DNA from: a virus
Reading direction: 5' to 3' (one strand)
DNA length: 24,359 bases
Virus record (IMG/VR): IMGVR_UViG_3300031578_000322
Coordinates: 1-24,359 of that record
Below, one piece after another: positions 15,631 through 21,163 of the stretch (position 1 is its first letter; the number at the start of each line of letters is the position of its first letter). A model generated the notes under the pieces. It made no database searches, was not told the DNA's origin, and was given only the letters and a program-made list of their open reading frames with translations. Both the position numbers and the translations under genes were made by a program.

Positions 15631-15949
15631 CTTTCGTCCAATAATACCCTTCTCTTGTTTTCTTGTGTGTTTTTAAGGCACGAAATATTAAGCGATCTGA
15701 TACACCTGTTGCTTTAGCTGCTTCTATTACACTTGTGTATTGTGCAATTCTATTGTATAGATGATCATACTGAATAACGGCAGTTTTATGAGCACTATAT
15801 CTTGCATAAACATAATCTTGTCCAGCATCAAAACCAACTCCCCACATTAGAGATAAATGTTTCCTAACGAATCCCTGGTATTCAGCTGGAATTTGATCTT
15901 CATACTTGACAGTAAGCATCATTGTTCTTACTGCAATGTCTTGTTCCAT
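15623..15949 (-). CDS. NUMOD1-like DNA-binding protein without a nuclease domain
   Basis: The protein has 108 residues. VIQYDHLYNRIAQYTSVIEA, AAKATGVSDRLIFRALK and GYYWTKV at about 58-106 match the NUMOD1 repeat (V-x-Q-Y-D-x-x-x-x-x-I-x-x-Y-x-S-x-x-E-A...TG...I...GGYxW), a helix-turn-helix module usually found beside HNH or GIY-YIG nucleases. The N-terminal 57 residues are a conserved-looking but unrecognised domain, and no nuclease motif is present. It may act as a stand-alone DNA-binding protein. It is the most distal gene of the minus-strand operon and converges with the plus-strand operon. Confidence 0.65.
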   Translation of the reverse strand: MEQDIAVRTMMLTVKYEDQIPAEYQGFVRKHLSLMWGVGFDAGQDYVYARYSAHKTAVIQYDHLYNRIAQYTSVIEAAKATGVSDRLIFRALKTHKKTREGYYWTKVT

Positions 15950-15979
15950 TTATCATGTTATTGATTATTTATTTTATTA

Positions 15980-16201
15980 TCATGGCTGTTGAGTGTCAAT
16001 ACAATATTTATGACTATCAGACTCATCAGTCACCTCTGGCACTGGACGGAGATACCAGTCAATGTCTAACCATATTTGAGTCCACAAAACAGGAAACTCC
16101 CTTATTATATGATGTTTTTTTGAATGAGCAATATATTTACCTTCTTTCGGCAAATCCTCCTCAGAGTTAATAAATACCTTTTCGTATAGTTCTCTTTTCA
16201 T
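15980..16201 (-). CDS. Conserved phage hypothetical protein
   Basis: The protein has 73 residues. Segment EDLPKEGKYIAHSKKHHIIR with a later DIDWYLRPVPE is a pattern I associate with small early proteins of Bacteroidota phages, whose W-Y-L-x-P motif ends a short beta-rich domain. It begins a single base from the stop of the upstream 61-residue gene. Function unknown; it is an acidic, soluble, cytoplasmic protein. Confidence 0.6.
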   Translation of the reverse strand: MKRELYEKVFINSEEDLPKEGKYIAHSKKHHIIREFPVLWTQIWLDIDWYLRPVPEVTDESDSHKYCIDTQQP

Positions 16202-16202
16202 A

Positions 16203-16388
16203 TCACTTATGTTTAATTTTTCTTAATAGTCTTGCTAAAACATTATGTTTTGTGCCGTCAAACTCAACTAACATGGTTGACATTCGACTTCTAATACATT
16301 TACCATTTGCCCTTCTTACTGCATTACAGGGCTTGCCTTTTAATGATTCATCGGTAAGCCTGTCACCTAAATAAATATAGTCAGACAT
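16203..16388 (-). CDS. Conserved small phage protein of unknown function
   Basis: The protein has 61 residues and is basic. It reads YIYLGDRLTDESLKGKPCNA, VRRANGKCIRSRMSTMLVEFDG and VLARLLRKIK, a compact domain with repeated R/K and C-x(n)-C positions. I recall phage proteins of the same general shape (GDRLTD...G-K-C-I-R...LLRKI). The strong positive charge suggests nucleic-acid binding. It is separated by one base from the downstream gene and 34 bases from the upstream one. Confidence 0.6.
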   Translation of the reverse strand: MSDYIYLGDRLTDESLKGKPCNAVRRANGKCIRSRMSTMLVEFDGTKHNVLARLLRKIKHK

Positions 16389-16422
16389 CTCTATTTATCT
16401 TTAATGTTTGTTAATTTCATAA

Positions 16423-17169
16423 TTATTGACATTTACAATTATAAATTCCACTTCCACAATCAGGACAAACATCTGGATTACCTCGTGATTTATCTTCTCC
16501 ATAGCTTAATCCTGCTTGAAATCCCTGTAAATAGATATCACTATTATGTATTGCCTGCATATCACTTCTTTCATATATATCATGTAATAATTCTTCATCA
16601 CTCATTTCAGGATAGTCATTGCTCTGAGAGGCGTAAAACTCACTCATGTTCTCCATCTCTTTCTCTATCCACTCGTCAAATAAATCCTTACTTATTTGTT
16701 GCTTACCATCATTGTAGGCATTGTAAAGTAAGTTAGTAACATATTGAACAAAATCCGCACTCTTTCGCTGTTCCGACTTTTGGCTGCCTTTTATTCCGTC
16801 TTTTGGCTGCTTGAAAGGTTGAACTTTTAATGCTCTTTCACTATAATCTCTAGATATAAAATTGCCACACTTCCAACAGGTTTTATTTCCTTCTTTAGGT
16901 ATAGTGCTTTTTCCTGTATCATAGCCACATTTTTCACATGGTTTATACCATACATCATAATCTCCAAGTGTTTTCTTTTTTTCCCCCTGCTCTATCTCTT
17001 TGTCGAGGGCTGCGAGTTCTTTATTAAGCCTTGCGCCTTTCTCTGATGCTTCTATACTGCAAGACATATTATGTACATGAAGATATGTGGCAGTTCTATC
17101 AAGTTCTTTTTCATAAAGCTTTATTAACTCTTCCATTTTTTCAATCTTCTTCTCTTGTAGTGTTTTCAT
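16423..17169 (-). CDS. Zinc-ribbon and coiled-coil phage protein
   Basis: The protein has 248 residues from ATG 17169, chosen over an upstream in-frame ATG at 17193 because AAGGAGG lies 4 bases before it and the start sits in an ATGA overlap with the upstream gene's stop. Residues 1-75 form a charged coiled coil (EKKIEKMEELIKLYEKELD). CEKCGYD and CWKCGNF (about 78-105) make one zinc ribbon, and CPDCGSGIYNCKC at the C-terminus makes another. Between them is a helix-rich segment with DEWIEKEMENM, QSNDYPEMSDEELL and LQGFQAGLSYGE. Function unknown. Confidence 0.72.
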   Translation of the reverse strand: MKTLQEKKIEKMEELIKLYEKELDRTATYLHVHNMSCSIEASEKGARLNKELAALDKEIEQGEKKKTLGDYDVWYKPCEKCGYDTGKSTIPKEGNKTCWKCGNFISRDYSERALKVQPFKQPKDGIKGSQKSEQRKSADFVQYVTNLLYNAYNDGKQQISKDLFDEWIEKEMENMSEFYASQSNDYPEMSDEELLHDIYERSDMQAIHNSDIYLQGFQAGLSYGEDKSRGNPDVCPDCGSGIYNCKCQ

Positions 17170-17366
17170 ATCCCCTCCTTTTCTATTTTCCATTCATGGA
17201 TTCCTGCAACTTCAAAATTTAACTCATTGAGTTTTTCTGTAAGTTCATTAACTTTATCAATAAGAATATTAATAACTAAAATATTAATAACTCCTACTAA
17301 TTCATGAGCATCTGTATAATTCGCTGCATTATGTAATCTAATGTTAATTTTTTCTATTGTTTTCAT
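17166..17366 (-). CDS. Small coiled-coil protein with in-frame duplication
   Basis: The protein has 66 residues. MKTIEKINIRLHNAANYTDA is followed by a hydrophobic INILV-INILI duplication and a leucine-rich helix (DKVNELTEKLNELNFEV), so it is probably a short coiled-coil protein. The stop overlaps the next ATG (ATGA 17166-17169). No known family was recognised. The 15-base duplication at 17265-17294 looks recent. Confidence 0.55.
   Translation of the reverse strand: MKTIEKINIRLHNAANYTDAHELVGVINILVINILIDKVNELTEKLNELNFEVAGIHEWKIEKEGI
17174..17180 (-). promoter_or_regulatory. Shine-Dalgarno sequence deciding the start at 17169
   Basis: Read on the minus strand, AAGGAGG ends 4 bases before ATG 17169. 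It lies inside the end of the 66-residue gene and shows that the 248-residue protein begins at 17169 and not at 17193. Confidence 0.7.
17265..17294 (-). repeat. 15-base in-frame tandem duplication
   Basis: The 13-base word AATATTAATAACT occurs at 17265-17277 and again at 17280-17292, a period of 15 bases. It duplicates five residues (INILV, INILI) in the 66-residue protein without breaking the frame. Confidence 0.75.
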
Positions 17367-17372
17367 AGTTTT

Positions 17373-17633
17373 TTATGAGTTAATATCTTCTAATTCTTCA
17401 ATACGCTTCTTTAATGCTCTAATAGTTTTACAAACAGCATAATCATTTATCCACTTAGGATCATCAATGAAGGTTAATACTACTGCTTCGCTTCTATTTA
17501 GATCATAAAGTATCCCATCTTCGGGTTGCTTAATAAATTCAGCAAGAGCCATAATTTGCAATCCTTCAAATCCAGAAACAATAATATTTCCTTTTTTGTA
17601 TTCTTCTAAAATTTTATCTTTTAGTTCTTTCAT
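17373..17633 (-). CDS. Hypothetical early phage protein
   Basis: The protein has 86 residues and no membrane segment. An N-terminal helix (MKELKDKILEEYKKGNIIVS) precedes an acidic middle (EDGILYDLNRSEAVVLTFID) and a C-terminal charged helix (CKTIRALKKRIEELEDINS) that looks like a coiled coil. No family recognised. It ends 6 bases before the next gene. Confidence 0.5.
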   Translation of the reverse strand: MKELKDKILEEYKKGNIIVSGFEGLQIMALAEFIKQPEDGILYDLNRSEAVVLTFIDDPKWINDYAVCKTIRALKKRIEELEDINS

Positions 17634-17639
17634 GAGTGG

Positions 17640-17783
17640 TTAATTTGTTGGGTGTAAATAATTATAACAATTTGTATAACTACCAGTAAAATGAATAGTT
17701 CCATTTTGATCTACAACTTTATATTGCGTTACTTCCGTGCTTGTACCTGTAAAATAGGGTTCAATTCTTAAAAAGGGTTTCAT
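17640..17783 (-). CDS. 47-residue microprotein
   Basis: A frame from ATG 17783 to TAA 17640-17642 fills most of the gap between two flanking genes. The protein is beta-like: MKPFLRIEPYFTGTSTEVTQ, YKVVDQNGTIHFTGSYTNCY, NYLHPTN. Alternating polar and hydrophobic residues with a D-Q-N-G turn suggest a small beta sheet. It keeps the same strand as all neighbours and is 6 bases from the downstream gene. No family recognised. Support is its position and protein-like composition. Confidence 0.55.
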   Translation of the reverse strand: MKPFLRIEPYFTGTSTEVTQYKVVDQNGTIHFTGSYTNCYNYLHPTN

Positions 17784-17831
17784 ATCTTTTATTTTAGTGG
17801 TTAAATTATCTCTCTTGTAGTGCCATAGCTT

Positions 17832-18185
17832 TTAGTTTATAGGCTTATAATCTAACCCTCCGTTAAGAATGTGATCTAATAATTCAGGTTTTTTTCTCAT
17901 TTTAATCACTTCTTTTAATGTAGGTCTATACCAAATAAATGTAGGTTCTTGCTTAGGTACTATATCATTATAAAAAGTGCTATGAGCATAATTACCGCAT
18001 TTTTCGCATTTAAACATAAATGGGGTTACACCTGAATCTATATCTTTTGTTTTTGTAATATGTCCGCAATTACATTTATAACAATTAACTCTATTTGTAA
18101 GATCAGTTTTGGTGTAATATTCATCTGTGTTTACTTCATATAAAAGTTTATTATAATCTCTTTCAATTTCTCTTTGGCTTTTCAT
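17832..18185 (-). CDS. Zinc-ribbon protein with a helical C-terminal tail
   Basis: The protein has 117 residues. A zinc ribbon is formed by CYKCNCGH (about 35-42) and CEKCGNY (about 60-66). The C-terminal part, FIWYRPTLKEVIKMRKKPEL, LDHILNGGLDYKPIN, resembles the W-Y-R-P-T-L-x-E-V-x-x-M-R-K-x-P tail found in phage early proteins. Function unknown; zinc binding predicted from the four cysteines in two CxxC or CxC pairs. Confidence 0.62.
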   Translation of the reverse strand: MKSQREIERDYNKLLYEVNTDEYYTKTDLTNRVNCYKCNCGHITKTKDIDSGVTPFMFKCEKCGNYAHSTFYNDIVPKQEPTFIWYRPTLKEVIKMRKKPELLDHILNGGLDYKPIN

Positions 18186-18228
18186 CTTCTTAGTTTATTA
18201 TGTTGTGTGAGTTTTAGTTTATTGTGAG

Positions 18229-18435
18229 TTATTTCCATACTATACCAATACCATTACAAGTTCTGCATTGCTCAGGAGTTATATCAGTAGTTCCCCAATT
18301 ACCCGATGTTTGGTTATAAAATCCATTTGGAACAAGCCCATTACCATTACAAACAGGACACACAAACGGTCTCCGTTCTTCTTTAAATGCTTCTTTGGGC
18401 AACTCATTATTGTGATTAAATTTTATTGCTTCCAT
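18229..18435 (-). CDS. DnaJ-type zinc-finger small protein
   Basis: The protein has 68 residues with two CxxCxGxG motifs: CPVCNGNGLV and CRTCNGIGIV, the repeat of the DnaJ/Hsp40 central cysteine-rich domain. There is no J domain, so it is not a co-chaperone in the usual sense. Such short cysteine-rich proteins occur widely in phage early regions. It probably binds one zinc ion through the four cysteines. Confidence 0.72.
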   Translation of the reverse strand: MEAIKFNHNNELPKEAFKEERRPFVCPVCNGNGLVPNGFYNQTSGNWGTTDITPEQCRTCNGIGIVWK

Positions 18436-18454
18436 ATCTATTAGTTTGAAATCA

Positions 18455-18880
18455 TTAAATTAACCCCATTTTTAAAAGTATTTTATCAATAGCGTCCCAA
18501 TCAGCATAGGGACGAGATGATATTTCTTTATTAAATATTAATGGAAATCCAAGTCCCGCATCATCAATATACAAATGTCCATAAGCCTTTGGACTTGTCG
18601 TCCAAGTCTTCTGTGTGGGATTAGATTGAACTCCATAAAGGGGAATATCATTTTCAGTAAACCACCTTACCGCATCGTCAAGAAAATTCCCTGTGACATC
18701 TTCAATAGTCGGGTCGCCTGTATCACCACCCTTAGTCCTATTACTACGCATGGTAAACAAAATTAAGTTATGTCCATTTGCAACTAACTTTTTAAGATAT
18801 GGTATTGCTCCTATATCATGACCAACTTCAGGAAACTCGTGCGTTACACACGTACCATCAAAATCAATACATATTTCCAT
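18455..18880 (-). CDS. HAD-superfamily hydrolase, BT0820-like
   Basis: The protein has 141 residues. HAD motif I is IDFDGT with D6 and D8, followed by the BT0820-type CVTHEFPEVGHDIGA. Motif II is LILFTMRS with T43. K98 in SPKAYGH and the acidic pair D106-D107 in YIDDAGLG complete the active site. It should be a magnesium-dependent phosphatase; substrate unknown, possibly a nucleotide or other small phosphate ester. The close match to the Bacteroides BT0820 type supports a Bacteroidota origin. The start is ATG 18880, three bases after the stop of the upstream 36-residue ORF. Confidence 0.82.
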   Translation of the reverse strand: MEICIDFDGTCVTHEFPEVGHDIGAIPYLKKLVANGHNLILFTMRSNRTKGGDTGDPTIEDVTGNFLDDAVRWFTENDIPLYGVQSNPTQKTWTTSPKAYGHLYIDDAGLGFPLIFNKEISSRPYADWDAIDKILLKMGLI

Positions 18881-18882
18881 AA

Positions 18883-18993
18883 TTAATTAGATAACGTTAA
18901 AATTATTAGTTTATACTCCCCATTCGCTCTTGCAAGCAGTTGAAGCCTCTTGATAGTTTCAAGGTCTGTTGATCCTATAAATAGTTCTTCCAT
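18883..18993 (-). CDS. 36-residue microprotein between the HAD and upstream genes
   Basis: A frame from ATG 18993 to TAA 18883-18885 fills the gap between the 78-residue protein and the HAD hydrolase. It reads MEELFIGSTDLETIKRLQLL, ARANGEYKLIILTLSN, an amphipathic helix plus a hydrophobic strand. It is spaced 2 bases from each neighbour. No family recognised. Confidence 0.5.
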   Translation of the reverse strand: MEELFIGSTDLETIKRLQLLARANGEYKLIILTLSN

Positions 18994-18995
18994 GG

Positions 18996-19232
18996 TTATT
19001 CTATTAGATCATTAATTATTATACCGTATTTTTCAAGTAGCTCGTCGAATCTTTTATACACAAGATCAATAGCTTCAAATTGGTCCAAATCATTAACTTG
19101 TGATTCTAATTCTTTCCTGCTATTCTGTGAAAACTCCCAAATGACAAGAGTCATAGCAAGCGACTTGTGACATCGTTTCAATGCCATGTCGTCATCATGA
19201 TTGTCAAGATTAAACTTTAATATCCCTTTCAT
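18996..19232 (-). CDS. Small conserved phage protein
   Basis: The protein has 78 residues. MKGILKFNLDNHDDDMALKR, CHKSLAMTLVIWEFSQNSRK has the shape of a known phage family: an N-terminal F-N-L strand, an acidic D-x-D-D-x turn, a helix ending in VIWEF/VVWDL, then a charged C-terminal helix (FDELLEKYGI). The gene's start overlaps the stop of the Rad50 C-terminal half by one base (19232). Function unknown. Confidence 0.6.
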   Translation of the reverse strand: MKGILKFNLDNHDDDMALKRCHKSLAMTLVIWEFSQNSRKELESQVNDLDQFEAIDLVYKRFDELLEKYGIIINDLIE

Positions 19233-19846
19233 TAGTTTATTTCTTTTACTTTACTTTTCCCTTTTCTAATACTAACTTCAAAAGTTTTATCAGCGTAACT
19301 TGCCAGTACTGGTTCATGCGTGACAATTATAAATTGAATCCCAAGTTTGTCTGATATTTCTTTTACCATTTGTGATGCTTTTTCCTGATAGTCTTCGCTT
19401 AAATATCTAAATGGCTCATCCAATATAATAGTATTCCTTGTCCTTGGCATTGCCATACTCCAACTTGCTATTCTTAAAGCAAATGTAGCAACATCAACCG
19501 CCCCTACACCACTCGCAGTTAAAGGATCTACTTTCATTCCATCTCTAACAAAAAATAAATCACATTCTGTTTTATTTCTGCGTTGTACAAACTCCACTTC
19601 CAGTGTGTAAGGATCAAGGAATACAGCCTCCAATGCAAGTGAAGTAATATCGGAAATGTGGAATTGTAGTTGTTTTTGTGTTTCCATTCCTACAATTCTA
19701 ACGATTTCTCTTGCTTGTTCATGCTTTCGCAAAGAACGTTTTTTATCTTTTAATTCCTCTTGGAGTTTTAAAAGAGACTGTTCTATTTGGAACTTTTGTC
19801 CTTTCTGTTGTTCAAGTGTGTTCCTAAGTAGTTGAATTGTCATCAT
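19232..19846 (-). CDS. Rad50/SbcC-like ATPase, C-terminal half (signature and Walker B)
   Basis: The protein has 204 residues, starting at a tandem ATG (19846 or 19843). An N-terminal coiled coil (about 10-60, LEQQKGQKFQIEQSLLKLQE) leads to a lobe with EVEFVQRRNKTECDLFFVRD. ASGVGAVDVATFALRIASWS at 111-130 is the degenerate signature region, NTIILDEPF with D143-E144 is Walker B, and IIVTHE with H177 is the H-switch. There is no Walker A, so this cannot be an ATPase alone. The missing P-loop half is encoded at 22244-23293. Together with the Mre11-like nuclease it should form a DNA-end processing complex. The upstream end overlaps the 60-residue gene by 23 bases. Confidence 0.85.
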   Translation of the reverse strand: MMTIQLLRNTLEQQKGQKFQIEQSLLKLQEELKDKKRSLRKHEQAREIVRIVGMETQKQLQFHISDITSLALEAVFLDPYTLEVEFVQRRNKTECDLFFVRDGMKVDPLTASGVGAVDVATFALRIASWSMAMPRTRNTIILDEPFRYLSEDYQEKASQMVKEISDKLGIQFIIVTHEPVLASYADKTFEVSIRKGKSKVKEIN

Positions 19847-20006
19847 GTGTTATTTCTCTATGTTCTATTGTAATTCTATGAATAGGTAAAACTTTTCCAC
19901 AGTTTTCACACTCAACATGAGTTCTTGGTACTTGTTGATACCATTCTTTGCTATGGAAATGTTCTAGAACTATTACAATATTATAATGTTTGCACTTTTT
20001 ACTCAT
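19824..20006 (-). CDS. 60-residue Cys/His zinc-binding protein
   Basis: The protein begins at ATG 20006 (a TTG three bases upstream is less likely) and ends at TAG 19824-19826, overlapping the Rad50 C-terminal half. It reads MSKKCKHYNIVIVLEHFHSK, then HVECENCGKVLPIHRITIEH with C-x-x-C. Two C-x-x-C/H sets (C5-x-H7 and C-E-N-C) suggest one zinc site. Highly charged His-rich tail. Unknown function; start and stop overlap neighbours. Confidence 0.55.
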   Translation of the reverse strand: MSKKCKHYNIVIVLEHFHSKEWYQQVPRTHVECENCGKVLPIHRITIEHREITHDDNSTT

Positions 20007-20244
20007 CAATATTATATTTTTCTTCCAATTCTTTTACAGCTTTCTTGATCTCTATTTCAAGAGTTTCAATTCCCTTTTCCATTCCAGCTAATTTGGTTTG
20101 AGCTTCTTTAATGGACTTACAATTCCAGTCATCAAGCAGTTGTTTCATCAACGCTGTTTCTTGTCCTCTAAGTTCGGAGACTTTCGTTTTGGCTTCTTCA
20201 ACCTGATCTTTCAAGTTGAGTAATTCTTGTTCTGTTAAACTCAT
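19999..20244 (-). CDS. Coiled-coil protein, possible Rad50 middle piece
   Basis: The protein has 81 residues, almost entirely a charged coiled coil: EQELLNLKDQVEEAKTKVSE, LRGQETALMKQLLDDWNCKS, then LAGMEKGIETLEIEIKKAVK. A break with DDWNCKSIKEAQ in the middle is like the return turn of a short coiled-coil hairpin. Its position just upstream of the Rad50 C-terminal half, whose own N-terminus is coiled coil, suggests it may be a detached Rad50 arm segment or an accessory to it. That is inference. Its start overlaps the upstream membrane microprotein (ATGA at 20241-20244). Confidence 0.6.
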   Translation of the reverse strand: MSLTEQELLNLKDQVEEAKTKVSELRGQETALMKQLLDDWNCKSIKEAQTKLAGMEKGIETLEIEIKKAVKELEEKYNIDE

Positions 20245-20348
20245 AGTATTTGTGGTATTACGGTGTAAAAAATAAAGGCTAATATTCCTGTAATAAGGAG
20301 CATAAGAACCCAGTCAAAAAAGTTTGCAATTCTTTCTTTAAAATTCAT
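20241..20348 (-). CDS. 35-residue single-pass membrane microprotein
   Basis: A frame from ATG 20348 to TGA 20241-20243 fills the gap between two genes and overlaps both: 11 bases with the upstream gene and ATGA with the downstream one. It reads MNFKERIANFFDWVLMLLIT, GILAFIFYTVIPQIL: a charged N-terminus and one hydrophobic segment of about 20 residues (13-35). A membrane protein of this size in an early operon could be a host-membrane effector or immunity protein. No family recognised. Confidence 0.65.
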   Translation of the reverse strand: MNFKERIANFFDWVLMLLITGILAFIFYTVIPQIL

Positions 20349-20541
20349 CAGTGTATTGTTTTAACATGTTTATAGCAAATCTGTAACATTCTATCTTAGG
20401 AGTAAGATTCAGTATATGTTTATCAGCAAGTACAGGATCTATGTTCCCTTGTTTGAGTGAATTCATTGACTTATCTCTTGCTCTTAGCAATTCATTTAAT
20501 TGCTGTTGCAATAATTCTATTGGTAGTAGTATTGTATTCAT
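20338..20541 (-). CDS. Small helical phage protein
   Basis: The protein has 67 residues and is mostly helical (PIELLQQQLNELLRARDKSM, then KIECYRFAINMLKQYTDEF). No family recognised. It overlaps both neighbours (4 bases with the upstream frame's ATGA-type end and 11 with the membrane microprotein), typical of the operon's packed layout. Confidence 0.5.
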   Translation of the reverse strand: MNTILLPIELLQQQLNELLRARDKSMNSLKQGNIDPVLADKHILNLTPKIECYRFAINMLKQYTDEF

Positions 20542-20762
20542 CGTATTTTCACAAATTCTTGTGCCTCTTCTTTACTTATTATTCCCTCATTTTTTAAAGC
20601 CAATGCAAAATCTCCTCTATAAATTGGGTGTGCATTTCTTAACAATGTAATAGGTCCCATTGTCTTCACAGCATCACTTAATATTTTATTATGTGCTGCT
20701 ACATAGAATTCCAATTCACGTCTGAGTGAACGTACTTTTACTCGAATGTATCTTCTTTCCAT
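20538..20762 (-). CDS. Small hypothetical protein
   Basis: The protein has 74 residues from ATG 20762; a further in-frame ATG at 20783 would overlap the upstream gene by 17 bases and is less likely. Reading MERRYIRVKVRSLRRELEFY, then YRGDFALALKNEGIISKEEA. Basic N-terminus (R/K-rich), acidic C-terminus. No family recognised. The stop overlaps the next gene's ATG (ATGA at 20538-20541). Confidence 0.5.
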   Translation of the reverse strand: MERRYIRVKVRSLRRELEFYVAAHNKILSDAVKTMGPITLLRNAHPIYRGDFALALKNEGIISKEEAQEFVKIR

Positions 20763-20766
20763 TTTC

Positions 20767-21021
20767 TTAATTATAATGTTCAATTATTTTTTTATTTCCA
20801 AACTTATCTTTTTCAATTTGTTTTATTCTTTTATACTTAAATCTTCCATGAACCGTCAAATGATAATTTTTGCTTTCTCCATAAAAACGTGATTTTTGAT
20901 CTTTTTCTCGTCTCTTTTTTCTATTATCAAATTCTGAAATGTAACTTCCAATTATTGGATTTTTAACATTTCCATTTTTGTCATATTCCTTTTTATAAGG
21001 AATGTTTAAACTTCTTTCCAT
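20767..21021 (-). CDS. Small highly basic protein
   Basis: The protein has 84 residues and is strongly basic: DNRKKRREKDQKSRFYGESK, NYHLTVHGRFKYKRIKQIEK. The YHLTVHGRFKYKRIKQ segment is like small phage nucleic-acid-binding proteins I have seen, but I cannot name a family. It begins 1 base after the stop of the 46-residue zinc protein. Function unknown, likely nucleic-acid binding by charge. Confidence 0.5.
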   Translation of the reverse strand: MERSLNIPYKKEYDKNGNVKNPIIGSYISEFDNRKKRREKDQKSRFYGESKNYHLTVHGRFKYKRIKQIEKDKFGNKKIIEHYN

Positions 21022-21022
21022 T

Positions 21023-21163
21023 TTATTTTATTTTTATATGTTTTTCTTTACATTGCTCACTACAAAAATGTAACTCATTCCCTTTCTTACTGGTAACTCT
21101 AATTAAAAGTCCTTTGCATACTTTTCGGCAATGGTCACATACTACACAATTTAATTTTCGCAC
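21023..21163 (-). CDS. 46-residue zinc-finger microprotein (GTG start)
   Basis: A frame from GTG 21163 to TAA 21023-21025, between the Mre11-like gene and the next one. The GTG shares a base with the TAG of the Mre11-like gene (TAGTG), so translation is probably coupled. Reading MRKLNCVVCDHCRKVCKGLL, then FCSEQCKEKHIK: CVVCDHC and FCSEQC together give a C-x2-C-x2-C...C-x3-C pattern resembling MYM/TRASH-type zinc fingers. It is one of several such proteins in the operon. Confidence 0.65.
   Translation of the reverse strand: MRKLNCVVCDHCRKVCKGLLIRVTSKKGNELHFCSEQCKEKHIKIK

Noticed and set aside
16389-16422. Nine-codon minus-strand frame (MKLTNIKDK)
   Set aside because: Too short to support, no coupling to neighbours beyond proximity, and the region is otherwise only A/T-rich spacer.
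16404-16736. Plus-strand frame in the minus-strand operon region
   Set aside because: It is antisense to the zinc-ribbon gene, with His/Tyr/Leu-rich composition expected from a shadow and no partner genes on that strand.
16423-17193. Longer start for the 248-residue zinc protein
   Set aside because: ATG 17193 lies inside the upstream gene, has no SD and adds only eight residues; ATG 17169 has AAGGAGG and an ATGA overlap.
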